A model generated the notes under the pieces. That model saw only the letters and a list, made by a program, of their open reading frames with translations, was not told the origin of the DNA and made no database searches. Shown in pieces: positions 34,883 to 42,555 of a stretch of 64,000 nt of DNA; position 1 is the first letter of the stretch, and each line of letters begins with the position of its first letter. Location of the stretch: assembly GCF_003598715.1 (NCBI RefSeq), contig NZ_QZFU01000013.1, forward strand, positions 62,001 through 126,000, written 5' to 3'. Source of the DNA: Nocardia panacis (lineage in GTDB: Bacteria > Actinomycetota > Actinomycetes > Mycobacteriales > Mycobacteriaceae). The position numbers and the translations under genes were made by a program.

Positions 34883-37389
34883 AGGTAGGCCATCGCGTGA
34901 CACAGCAGGGAAAGCCCGTGCGCACTGCGCTCGTCGTCGGCGCCGGTATCGGAGGTCTCACCGCCGCGGCGGCGCTGCGGCGTGCCGGAATCGAGGTCGT
35001 CCTCTGCGAGCGCGGCCCGCAGTTGCGTGCCGCGGGATTCGGCCTGTCAGTGCAGCCGAACGCGATGCACGCCCTGCGCACACTGGATCTCGGCATCGAC
35101 GAAGAGTTGCTGCGGGTCGGCGGTCGTGCCCGCTCGTTCACGTTCCGGCGCCGAGACGGCTCGGATATTCGTCGAATCGATATGGCCCCCACCGACGCCG
35201 CGCTGGGTGCACCCACCGTCGCGCTGGCGCGCCAGGATCTGCACGACGTGCTGCTGGCGGCCTGTGGTGCGGACTTGCGGGTCGAATTGGGCGCAGAGGC
35301 AACCGGTTTCGCAGAGACCGCCGACGGCGTGCGGGTGAGCTTCGCCGATGGCCGAAGCCTCGGCGCCGATATTCTGATCGGCGCCGACGGTATCAACTCC
35401 GTGATCCGCGCCCAGTTGCACGGTGCCGAGCCGCCGCGCCCCGGCAAGTTCGTGTGCTGGCTGGCGCTGGCGCCGTTCGCGCATCCAGCGATCGAACCGG
35501 GGGCGTCGATCCACTATTGGGGCCGCGGAGCGCGGTTCGGCTTCCACGACATCGGGCACGGCAACATCTATTGGTGGGGCACCATGACCACCACCGGCGA
35601 GTTGGCCGCGAACTGGCCGCACGGCAAGCACGATCTGCTCGCCCGGTTCCGGGGGTGGTCTCCCGAGATCGCCGAAATAATCACCGCGACACCAGAATCC
35701 GATATCCTCGCCCTGCCCGCTCAGGACCGGCCGCCGCTGGCCGCCTGGGGGCGCGGCCGGGTCACCCTGCTCGGCGACGCCGCGCATCCCATGCTGTCCA
35801 GTCTCGGACAGGGCGCCAATTCGGCCATCGAGGACGCCGTGGCGCTGGCGCATGCCCTGGCCACCGGCGGCGATGCCGTGACCGGGCTGCGCGGCTACGA
35901 GCAGCGCCGAATTCCGCGTACCCGCAAGCTCATCGACGGCTCCCGCAGGCTGGCCTACCTCGAACAGACCCGCAACCGGGCGCTGATCGCGGTCCGCGAC
36001 ACCTTCATCGCCAAAAACAGCGAGCAGCGGCTGCGGGCCAACCTGTTCGAGCCGATGACCTGGCCCGGCCTCGGCGATCCCGCACCGGTCGCCGCGCTGC
36101 CGCGCCGACTGTCGACCCTCGAGCGCTGGCACTGGACCGCCGACCGGGTCGCCCCGCTACACATCGTGGCGCGGGTGCGCGTCACCGGCGGCCTGGATGC
36201 GAGCGCGGTGCGCACCGGTCTGGACGCGGTGGTGCGCCGCCATCCGATGCTGCGCACCGCGGTGCACAGCGAGGCGGGTCGCAACCCACGTTTCGTGCCG
36301 GCCGCTCTGCGCCCGATTCCCTTGCGCGAGGTCACATCCGGTGAATGGACCGCCGAGATCGACACCGAGCTGCGAGAACGGTTCGCCCCCGATGCTCCAC
36401 TACTGCGCGCCACCCTGATCACGGTGGCGCCCGGCGTGCACGACCTGATTCTCACCTCCACCTACGTCATCGCCGACGCGGTGACCGTGCTGTCGTTCGC
36501 TCGGCAGGTCCTCGAGCTCGCCGCCGAGCGGGCGACCGGCTGGGTGGCCGAAGTGCCCGCACCGGCCGCACCGGAAGCCTTGTTTCCCAAGCCTTTCCGC
36601 GGGGCACGCGGCATGGCGAAGACACTCGGCCTGCTGGCAGCCGACGGGCTGCGGGCCAAGGGCGCGCGACTGGTTCCCACGACCGAAGTGGCGCCCGCCG
36701 CGCGCTTCACCAAGCCGGCGCGGCGGGTGATCGACGGGCACGACTATGCCGGTCTGCGGCAGGCGTGTCGGGAGCGCGGCGTGCCGCTGCGGAGCGTGAT
36801 CGCCGCCGCACTGGCCAGGGCGGCAGGCGCCGAGGCCGAGGCGCCGCGACCGGACTACTCCGTCGGTGTCTCGGTGCTGTTTCGCGAACATTTGCACCAT
36901 CCGCTCGACAACACCCGAACCGGGGCCTACCAGGCGATGATCGCGCTGCCGACCTCGGCGGTGCGACCGCTGTGGGAGGCTGCCTCGGCCTTCGACGCCG
37001 ATTTCACCGCCCGTCTGAACCGGCGCGAGCACCTCGCCAACCTGGGCAGCATGGGCTTCATCGCGCCCAAGTCACCCGCCCGACCGGAAAGGACCGTCAA
37101 ACTCCTCGACGCTCGCGGCCCCGGCAACCTCTGCCTGACCTACCTCGAAACCGACGACTTCCCGGCACGTGTCGGCGAGTGGGAGATCTCGTCCCCCGAG
37201 TTCATTTCCGGCATGTCCATCAGCGGCATGATGATGCTGGCCGTCACCGTGGGCGCCGCCGAACTGTCATTGAATCTCGGCTACATCGCGGGACTGTTCG
37301 GCGCGGATCGGGCCGAAGCCCTCCTCGACACCCTCACCCGCTCCCTGCGCGCCCTCGTCCCCGCACCGGAAAGCACAGCAGTGTACTGA
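34879..37389 (+). CDS. flavin monooxygenase fused to a condensation-like domain
   Basis: 836 residues from GTG 34879, overlapping the NRPS stop (GTGA), so coupled to it. Residues about 16-395 are a PHBH-type FAD monooxygenase: GAGIGG (21-26), a DG motif in LIGADGINS, and GDAAHP (299-304). Residues about 408-836 look like an NRPS condensation/PapA-like acyltransferase fold: LSTLERWHW, then GLDAVVRRHPMLRTAV. At the HHxxxDG position the sequence is T528-Y-V-I-A-D533-A, so both histidines are missing and only Asp remains. Ordinary members of either family are about 400-450 residues. I suggest the second domain docks the oxygenase on carrier-bound substrate, or is an altered acyltransferase; both are inference. 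Confidence 0.85.
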   Translation: MKVGHRVTQQGKPVRTALVVGAGIGGLTAAAALRRAGIEVVLCERGPQLRAAGFGLSVQPNAMHALRTLDLGIDEELLRVGGRARSFTFRRRDGSDIRRIDMAPTDAALGAPTVALARQDLHDVLLAACGADLRVELGAEATGFAETADGVRVSFADGRSLGADILIGADGINSVIRAQLHGAEPPRPGKFVCWLALAPFAHPAIEPGASIHYWGRGARFGFHDIGHGNIYWWGTMTTTGELAANWPHGKHDLLARFRGWSPEIAEIITATPESDILALPAQDRPPLAAWGRGRVTLLGDAAHPMLSSLGQGANSAIEDAVALAHALATGGDAVTGLRGYEQRRIPRTRKLIDGSRRLAYLEQTRNRALIAVRDTFIAKNSEQRLRANLFEPMTWPGLGDPAPVAALPRRLSTLERWHWTADRVAPLHIVARVRVTGGLDASAVRTGLDAVVRRHPMLRTAVHSEAGRNPRFVPAALRPIPLREVTSGEWTAEIDTELRERFAPDAPLLRATLITVAPGVHDLILTSTYVIADAVTVLSFARQVLELAAERATGWVAEVPAPAAPEALFPKPFRGARGMAKTLGLLAADGLRAKGARLVPTTEVAPAARFTKPARRVIDGHDYAGLRQACRERGVPLRSVIAAALARAAGAEAEAPRPDYSVGVSVLFREHLHHPLDNTRTGAYQAMIALPTSAVRPLWEAASAFDADFTARLNRREHLANLGSMGFIAPKSPARPERTVKLLDARGPGNLCLTYLETDDFPARVGEWEISSPEFISGMSISGMMMLAVTVGAAELSLNLGYIAGLFGADRAEALLDTLTRSLRALVPAPESTAVY

Positions 37390-37487
37390 TTCCCACCATC
37401 GAACAAGCCTCATTCGACTCGTGGCCGACATCGGTGCGCGGTTTCCCGCCACACCGGGTCGGCCGGTTGTCATGGCATCCGACTGGT

Positions 37488-38060
37488 TCAGACGTTGCGC
37501 CAGAGCAGTGTGTAACGCCACATCAGGCGACGCCGAATCGCCGCACCGGGCAGGTATTCCCGTGCGGCGGTTCGGATCTGGCCCAGTGTCTCGTCGGCAT
37601 CGCGGACGACGACCTGCGGATCGTTCTTCCCGCCGCGCAGGAGGTCGATCACCCGGATCGCCGGAATCAGCGGTAGATAGTGGAAGTCCTGCCGGGGGCT
37701 CATCTTCCACAGGCCGACGACCGCCAGCACCCCGCCGGGCGCGACGAGCCGCCGCAGCGCGGCGAAACCCTCCGCGAGCGGAACATGATGCACCGTCGCC
37801 ACCGCCGTCACATAGTCGAAAGTGCCGTCCAATTCCCGGAAATCACCCTGCCGGTACTCGACATTCGCTGCGGTGGGGGCGGTTTCGAGAATGGCGCCGT
37901 CGAGATCGACGCCGAGCACCGAGGCGCACGGTCCGGCCAGTTTGCGCGCGAGAAGTCCGTCCCCGCAACCGATATCGAGGGCGCTACCACCCGAGGGCGC
38001 CTGGCGCAGCAGCCACGGGTGGTATTGGGTGTTGTGGTTCCAGTACGGATCGCGGGTCAC
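37488..38060 (-). CDS. class I SAM-dependent methyltransferase
   Basis: 190 residues from GTG 38060, overlapping the DoxX stop (GTGA). The SAM-binding motif I is ALDIGCGDGLLARKLAG, followed by VLGVDLDGAILE, DYVTAVATVHHVPL and LVAPGGVLAVVGLWK. It belongs to the UbiE/methyltransferase-11 group. Its C terminus is duplicated as a remnant at 25068. It could modify the NRPS product, but the coupling to DoxX and the TetR operators point to a separate unit. Confidence 0.88.
   Translation of the reverse strand: MTRDPYWNHNTQYHPWLLRQAPSGGSALDIGCGDGLLARKLAGPCASVLGVDLDGAILETAPTAANVEYRQGDFRELDGTFDYVTAVATVHHVPLAEGFAALRRLVAPGGVLAVVGLWKMSPRQDFHYLPLIPAIRVIDLLRGGKNDPQVVVRDADETLGQIRTAAREYLPGAAIRRRLMWRYTLLWRNV
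37492..37588. repeat. right copy of the direct repeat flanking the NRPS cluster
   Basis: The 3' end of the intact methyltransferase gene; 83 of 97 bases match 25072-25168 in the same orientation, 12,420 bp apart. Similarity stops just past the stop codon on one side and within the gene on the other. Confidence 0.7.
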
Positions 38061-38518
38061 GCCACGAGGGTAGTTCGCCGAGTCCGCACCGCCACCCCAA
38101 TCGTGGCGGCGAGGAATACCAACTGCATGAGGGTGCGTGGCACGAGCCGATCCTCGAACGCCGTCGACTGATGCGCCAGCGCGGCATGCACATTGGCGGG
38201 GAACATCGCCACCAGTAGAAATGTCAGGCCGAGCGCGGTCCACTGTGCGGTGCGCCGACTCCACAGCAGCCCGACCACGCCGAGCAACTCCAGAACTCCG
38301 GTGAGGGTGACCAGTGCCGCGGGCGCGGGGAGTGCGGGCGGGACCATGGCGATCATCTCCGCTCGCATGCCCACGAAATGCGCCACACCGGTCACGGTGA
38401 ACATGGCGGCGAGCCCGCCGCGCACGGCCGTGGTCGGGTCCCGCAGCGCGCGGACACCGAACCGCCCCGCCGCCAGCAGACCCAGCGACACCGTGATCAG
38501 GATCAACAATGGTGCCAT
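38057..38518 (-). CDS. DoxX-family membrane protein
   Basis: 153 residues from ATG 38518, with AGGAGGG upstream. Four hydrophobic segments: LLILITVSLGLLAAG, GLAAMFTVTGVAHFVG, LVTLTGVLELLGVVGLLW and ALGLTFLLVAMFPANVHAAL. DoxX-like proteins are small membrane proteins linked to redox stress and quinone-related functions. It is divergent from a TetR gene, with two repeated sites between, and coupled to the methyltransferase. Confidence 0.85.
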   Translation of the reverse strand: MAPLLILITVSLGLLAAGRFGVRALRDPTTAVRGGLAAMFTVTGVAHFVGMRAEMIAMVPPALPAPAALVTLTGVLELLGVVGLLWSRRTAQWTALGLTFLLVAMFPANVHAALAHQSTAFEDRLVPRTLMQLVFLAATIGVAVRTRRTTLVA

Positions 38519-38540
38519 GACAACCCTCCTTTGAACTTTC

Positions 38541-38555
38541 CAATGAAAAGATTGC
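38541..38555. promoter_or_regulatory. TetR operator site 1
   Basis: CAATGAAAAGATTGC, with an internal inverted repeat CAAT-N6-ATTG. A second copy sits 37 bp away at 38578. The two flank the divergent promoters of doxX and the TetR gene. Confidence 0.55.
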
Positions 38556-38577
38556 ATGCCACCGCACCCAGTCTTGT

Positions 38578-38592
38578 CAATGACTAGATTGC
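38578..38592. promoter_or_regulatory. TetR operator site 2
   Basis: CAATGACTAGATTGC, the same CAATGAnnAGATTGC motif as 38541-38555, 15 bp before the TetR start codon. Confidence 0.55.
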
Positions 38593-38607
38593 GACTAGGG
38601 TTTCCGT

Positions 38608-39162
38608 ATGACCACCGACCGCCCCTACCACCACGGAGACCTCCGCCAAGCCCTACTGGCGGCCGCCGTCGAAGCCATCGACGAGAACGGACCCGCCGGG
38701 GTCAGCCTGCGCGACCTCGCCCGCCGAGCAGGCGTCTCCCACGCCGCCCCGGTCCACCACTTCGGCAACAAGGCCGGACTGCTGACAGCACTCGCCGCCG
38801 AGGGATTCGAGTTGCTGGCCGCCGATCTCGCGGCCGTCCGCGCAGGCGGAATCGTCGAATTGGGCGTGACCTATGTACGTTTCGCGACCAAGCATCGCGC
38901 ACACTTCGAGGTCATGTTCCGACCGGACCTCTACGACGCGGACAACCCGGACCTCGCACAGGCAGGCAGTCGCGCCTACTCGGCACTGGCGGAAGGAATC
39001 GGCGACGGCGATGCCGCCGACCCCTCGGCGATGCTGGCCGCATGGTCACTCGTGCACGGCTTCGCCACCCTGTGGAACACCGGCGTCATCCCCCCTGAAC
39101 TGGTCTCCGACCCGGACTCGGGCGCCCGAACGATCGCGGAGGCCTTCGCCCGCATGCGGTGA
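38608..39162 (+). CDS. TetR/AcrR-family regulator
   Basis: 184 residues. The HTH is PYHHGDLRQALLAAAVEAI plus GVSLRDLARRAGVSHAAPVHHFGNK. The C-terminal WSLVHGFATLWNTG segment is of the WHG type, like the regulator at 22057. It probably represses the divergent DoxX-methyltransferase unit through the repeated CAATGAnnAGATTGC sites. Its 3' end overlaps the convergent TetR frame by 117 bp. Confidence 0.9.
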   Translation: MTTDRPYHHGDLRQALLAAAVEAIDENGPAGVSLRDLARRAGVSHAAPVHHFGNKAGLLTALAAEGFELLAADLAAVRAGGIVELGVTYVRFATKHRAHFEVMFRPDLYDADNPDLAQAGSRAYSALAEGIGDGDAADPSAMLAAWSLVHGFATLWNTGVIPPELVSDPDSGARTIAEAFARMR

Positions 39163-39807
39163 AAGAATTTCGATCCGAGCGAGGTGGGCGGCGAGGATCT
39201 CTTCGAACGCGGCCCGACGGTCGTCCCCGAGGGGCCGGATCTCGCGGGCGAAGTGAGCCAGGGCGGGGAAACGGTCGGGGTCGGCGCCCAGAACCGCGAC
39301 ACGGAACTGCTCCATACCCTGCTCGTACTCGCCGGGGGGAAGAGTGCCGATACCGGCCTCGGAGGTGATCAGCGCGGCGAGCAGGATCACGATCCGGTGG
39401 TAGCGGGACGGAATCTCCGCATCGGGCAGGCCCGAGGACCGCAGAGCCTGCAGCACCTCCTCCATGAGCAATCGGGAACCGGTGCCACCGGAGCCGTAGC
39501 GTCCCCAGATCGCGGCGAGCTGGGGGTGTTCGCCGAAGGCCCCGCGCACCCGCAGCGCGGTGGTGATGATGCGCTGCTTCCAGTCGCCCTCGGGGTGATA
39601 GTCGTCCATCGCGGCCACCAGGATCCGATCGGCGACCTCGCGCAGCAACTCGGTCTTGTTGCGGAAATGCCGGTAAAGGCTGGAGGAATCGGTCCCCAGC
39701 GTCGCGGCGAGCTTGCGCAGGCTGAACGACTCGGCGTCGCTCGTACGCAGCAGTTCCGCCGCCGTATCCAGGATTTCCTCGGTCGACCAACGCCTTCGGC
39801 CTGCCAT
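39046..39807 (-). CDS. TetR/AcrR-family regulator with 3' readthrough
   Basis: 253 residues from ATG 39807, preceded by GAGAGGGG. HTH: WSTEEILDTAAELL, SFSLRKLAATLGTDSSSLYRHFRNK. The C-terminal domain ends naturally around LAAHLARIEIL. The last 39 codons lie antisense to the neighbouring TetR gene and look non-native, as if the original stop was lost. It is divergent from the esterase at 39882, with a perfect 23-bp palindrome between. Confidence 0.85.
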   Translation of the reverse strand: MAGRRRWSTEEILDTAAELLRTSDAESFSLRKLAATLGTDSSSLYRHFRNKTELLREVADRILVAAMDDYHPEGDWKQRIITTALRVRGAFGEHPQLAAIWGRYGSGGTGSRLLMEEVLQALRSSGLPDAEIPSRYHRIVILLAALITSEAGIGTLPPGEYEQGMEQFRVAVLGADPDRFPALAHFAREIRPLGDDRRAAFEEILAAHLARIEILSPHAGEGLRDRSGARVRVGDQFRGDDAGVPQGGEAVHE

Positions 39808-39849
39808 CGCACCCCTCTCGTCCGAACCCAGCATAGTCGATGCACTTGC

Positions 39850-39872
39850 TGTTGCACGCAGTGCGTGCAACA
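39850..39872. promoter_or_regulatory. Probable TetR operator
   Basis: Perfect palindrome with 11-bp arms (TGTTGCACGCA / TGCGTGCAACA) around one central G, ending 9 bp before the esterase ATG and 42 bp from the TetR start. Binding would block the esterase ribosome-binding region or promoter. Confidence 0.7.
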
Positions 39873-39881
39873 GTGTTGCCC

Positions 39882-40817
39882 ATGAGCGAGACCACCATTG
39901 TGCAGCGTCCCCCCGAGCCGGACTTCTCGATGATTACGCCCGAGGAACTCATCACCTACCGCGAAGCGGAGAATCGCTGGCGCGCCTCCAGCGCGGCGTG
40001 GCCGATCATCGGGGAACCGGACCCCGCCGCCGCGATCGAGTGGCAAGAACTGGCGCTACCGGGCCGCGACCTTCCGGTCCGGGTCTATCGGCCCGCGTCG
40101 ACGAGCCGAACCGACCTACCCCTCGTGATCCACGTGCACGGCGGCGGTTTCGTGGGCACCGCGGCGCAATGCGACTGGACCAACAGCCACCTCGCCGCCC
40201 ACCTACCCGCAGTCGTCATCTCGGTCGAGCATCGCCTCGTCGCCCCGGACAGCACTCTCGCGCACGCCGCCGCCGACGGCTGGGACGTGCTCGCGCACGA
40301 CTCGACCCGGTGGGGCATCGACCCGACGCGCACCGCCGTCTTCGGCGAAAGCTTCGGCGCGCTGATCAGCGCCATGACCGCGATCCGCGCCCGCGACACC
40401 GGCCTGCGGCTCGCCGCGCAGGTGCTGGTCAATCCCGTAGTCGAGGTGACCGACACAATGTTCGACTATCCCTCCATCGCCGAATACGCGCACAGCCCGA
40501 GCCCCGCCCTACCGCTACTGCGACTTCTAAAGCAACTCGCCGTCCCGCCACGAACAGACGCCCGCGCACTCTCACCGTTCTATGCCGACGACCTGACCGA
40601 CCTCGCCCCGACACTGCTCCTGGTGCCGACCCAAGACGCACTCGCCGATCACGGCCGCCGCTACGCCGAACGACTGCGCGCGGCCGGAACATCCGTGCGG
40701 CTCACCGAATACCAGGGAGCGCGGCACGCCTTCCTCACCCTGCCGGGTGTGGAACCGCAGGCGAACTCCGCCAGGGCGGAAATCCTCGAATTCCTCCGCG
40801 CGGCCCTGGCGGCGTGA
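39882..40817 (+). CDS. alpha/beta hydrolase-3 (HSL-family esterase)
   Basis: 311 residues from ATG 39882. Motifs of the hormone-sensitive-lipase family: HVHGGGFVG (oxyanion), FGESFGALI (nucleophile Ser), then LVPTQDALADHG (acid) and GARHAFLTLPG (His). It is probably an intracellular esterase or amidase controlled by the divergent TetR. An upstream ATG at 39840 would include the operator and is less likely. Confidence 0.9.
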   Translation: MSETTIVQRPPEPDFSMITPEELITYREAENRWRASSAAWPIIGEPDPAAAIEWQELALPGRDLPVRVYRPASTSRTDLPLVIHVHGGGFVGTAAQCDWTNSHLAAHLPAVVISVEHRLVAPDSTLAHAAADGWDVLAHDSTRWGIDPTRTAVFGESFGALISAMTAIRARDTGLRLAAQVLVNPVVEVTDTMFDYPSIAEYAHSPSPALPLLRLLKQLAVPPRTDARALSPFYADDLTDLAPTLLLVPTQDALADHGRRYAERLRAAGTSVRLTEYQGARHAFLTLPGVEPQANSARAEILEFLRAALAA

Positions 40818-40983
40818 CGGCGAGCCGCAAGGCATTTGGAACGTCATCGGACCGAACGCGTGCAGCAGCCCGGAGATGGTGACACCATCGGTCGCGCGGG
40901 AGATGCTGCCGACGACCGTCGAACCTGTTGCGCCACCGCACTGTTTCCCGTTTCAACCGAATCATTGAAAGGGGCGTACCGAC

Positions 40984-41601
40984 ATGGGAAGACGACGCAG
41001 GCGCGGGAACGGGTCGGAGGCCCTGGCGATGATCGGCGTGGCGGCGGTCCTAGCGGTTTTGGTGGTGCCGCGAATGACCCACGCCGCTGAGCAGCAGGCC
41101 TCGACGTTGATCACCATCGGAGTGTGCCTGCTGTCGGCTGCGGCCGCTGCCGGGGCGCTGGCGGTGTGGCATCGGCGGCGGGCGCGGGCTCGCGCCGATG
41201 CGCTGGTCCTGGTGGCTCTGCGGCAGAATGCGTTGAGCCCCACCGAGTTCGAGCACGCGCTCGCAGCCCTGTGCCGTCGCGACGGATGCACCGAGGTCCG
41301 GGTGGTCGGCGGCGCGGGCGATCTGGGCGCCGACGTGATCGCGCGAGCACCGGACGGTCGCCGGATCGTGTTGCAGGCCAAACGATACCGCCACGCCCGC
41401 AGCGTCGGCAGTCAGGACGTGCAGCGGTTCGGCGGCACCGCGCGCACCGTTCACGCCGCCGACGTGGCCGCAGTGGTGACCACCGCGCGTGCGTTCACCG
41501 CGCCTGCGCAGGCGTACGCCGCCAAGGCCGGGATCCTGCTCATGGCCGCGAAACCACTCGCCGCATGGGAGTCCCGAACCGGCCCGGCGCCATGGGAGTG
41601 A
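40984..41601 (+). CDS. membrane-anchored Mrr-like restriction endonuclease domain protein
   Basis: 205 residues. Residues 15-33 and 42-64 are hydrophobic (AMIGVAAVLAVLVVP; ITIGVCLLSAAAAAGALAVW), so it is membrane-bound. From about residue 80 comes an Mrr_cat domain: LSPTEFEHALAALCRRDG, GAGDLGADVIA, then IVLQAKRYRHARSVG and an AVVTTARAFTAPAQAYA segment. The D-xn-QAK nuclease motif is intact. It is a possible defence or DNA-processing nuclease; no methylase or other restriction gene is adjacent. Confidence 0.8.
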   Translation: MGRRRRRGNGSEALAMIGVAAVLAVLVVPRMTHAAEQQASTLITIGVCLLSAAAAAGALAVWHRRRARARADALVLVALRQNALSPTEFEHALAALCRRDGCTEVRVVGGAGDLGADVIARAPDGRRIVLQAKRYRHARSVGSQDVQRFGGTARTVHAADVAAVVTTARAFTAPAQAYAAKAGILLMAAKPLAAWESRTGPAPWE

Positions 41602-41619
41602 GACCGGCCTGAACCGAGA

Positions 41620-42537
41620 TCAAACTCGTTTGTTCACAGCCTCTTTCAGTTGGCCGGAGAGGTCGATCAACTGGTCGAGGTCAGTGGCGGTTTGTTGGAG
41701 ATCGAAGACGACCTCGGTGGCGCCTGCCGGGGCGATGGCGGCGATGTAGTCGGCGATCTGGTCGACCGAGCCTCGGCGCGGGACCTGATCTTCGGGGGCG
41801 CGTTCGACGGACGGGTTGACCCGCACCACGAGGCGCAATGCCGCGGGGTCGCGGTGATGGCGCTCGGCGGCGGCACCGACCGTGGCCCACATCGCGGCGA
41901 GAGCGCCGGGCGGAACGGGACCCGCCAACCACCCATCGCCGCGACGTCCGACGCGTTCGAGAACGGCAGGGGCGAAACCGCCGAAAAGGATTGGGGGACG
42001 CGGCGTCTGGAGGGGTTTGACTTCGATGCGACCCTCCGGGACCGTCCAGAGCGGACCCTGGTGGGCGGTGAGATCATGGGTCCAAGCCGCCTCGAAGATA
42101 TCGACAGTCTCTTCCAGGCGTGCGCCACGCCCGGCCCACGGGACGCCGACCGCCTCGTATTCGTCGGGCGACCAACCCAATCCGAGTCCCACGTCCAAGC
42201 GGCCACCGCTCACGTGGTCCAGGGAGGTCAGGGTGCGGGCCAACAGCAGCGGCGGCTGCCAAAGGGCGTTGAGGGTGTTGGTGCCGAGGCGCGCGTGCTC
42301 GGTGACGCCCGCCGCGACGGTGAGCACGGTCAGCGGATCGAGGAAGCGACGGAAGCCGGGCGGGACTGCGCCACCGGGATATTGGGCGCTCGGATGGGTG
42401 GGCACCAGGATCCGGTCGCCGACCCACAGGCTATCGAAGCCTTCGGCTTCGGCCCGGGTCGCCACCGCGACAATGGCTTTCGGGTCGGCGAAGATCCCGT
42501 ACTGGGGTAGGGCGAGTCCGAGACGCATGTTCGGCAT
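41620..42537 (-). CDS. LLM-class F420-dependent oxidoreductase
   Basis: 305 residues. Luciferase-like barrel: MRLGLALPQYGIFADP, AEGFDSLWVGDRILVPT, ARLGTNTLNALWQPPLLLAR, GGRLDVGLGLGWSPDEYEA and PPILFGGFAPAVLERVGRRG. It is a full-length member. ATG 42528 is an equally good start. It is 18 bp downstream of the SDR gene and convergent with the Mrr-like gene. Confidence 0.9.
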   Translation of the reverse strand: MPNMRLGLALPQYGIFADPKAIVAVATRAEAEGFDSLWVGDRILVPTHPSAQYPGGAVPPGFRRFLDPLTVLTVAAGVTEHARLGTNTLNALWQPPLLLARTLTSLDHVSGGRLDVGLGLGWSPDEYEAVGVPWAGRGARLEETVDIFEAAWTHDLTAHQGPLWTVPEGRIEVKPLQTPRPPILFGGFAPAVLERVGRRGDGWLAGPVPPGALAAMWATVGAAAERHHRDPAALRLVVRVNPSVERAPEDQVPRRGSVDQIADYIAAIAPAGATEVVFDLQQTATDLDQLIDLSGQLKEAVNKRV

Positions 42538-42555
42538 GCTATCCGCAGTGCGTGT

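Noticed and set aside
37488..38060. Methyltransferase as a tailoring gene of the NRPS cluster
   Set aside because: It is on the opposite strand, coupled to doxX and preceded by TetR sites, so I treat it as a separate unit and as the border of the cluster; it is not excluded as acting in trans.
40836..41090. Short plus-strand frame before the Mrr-like gene
   Set aside because: Runs into the Mrr-like gene out of frame, and its translation has no coding character.
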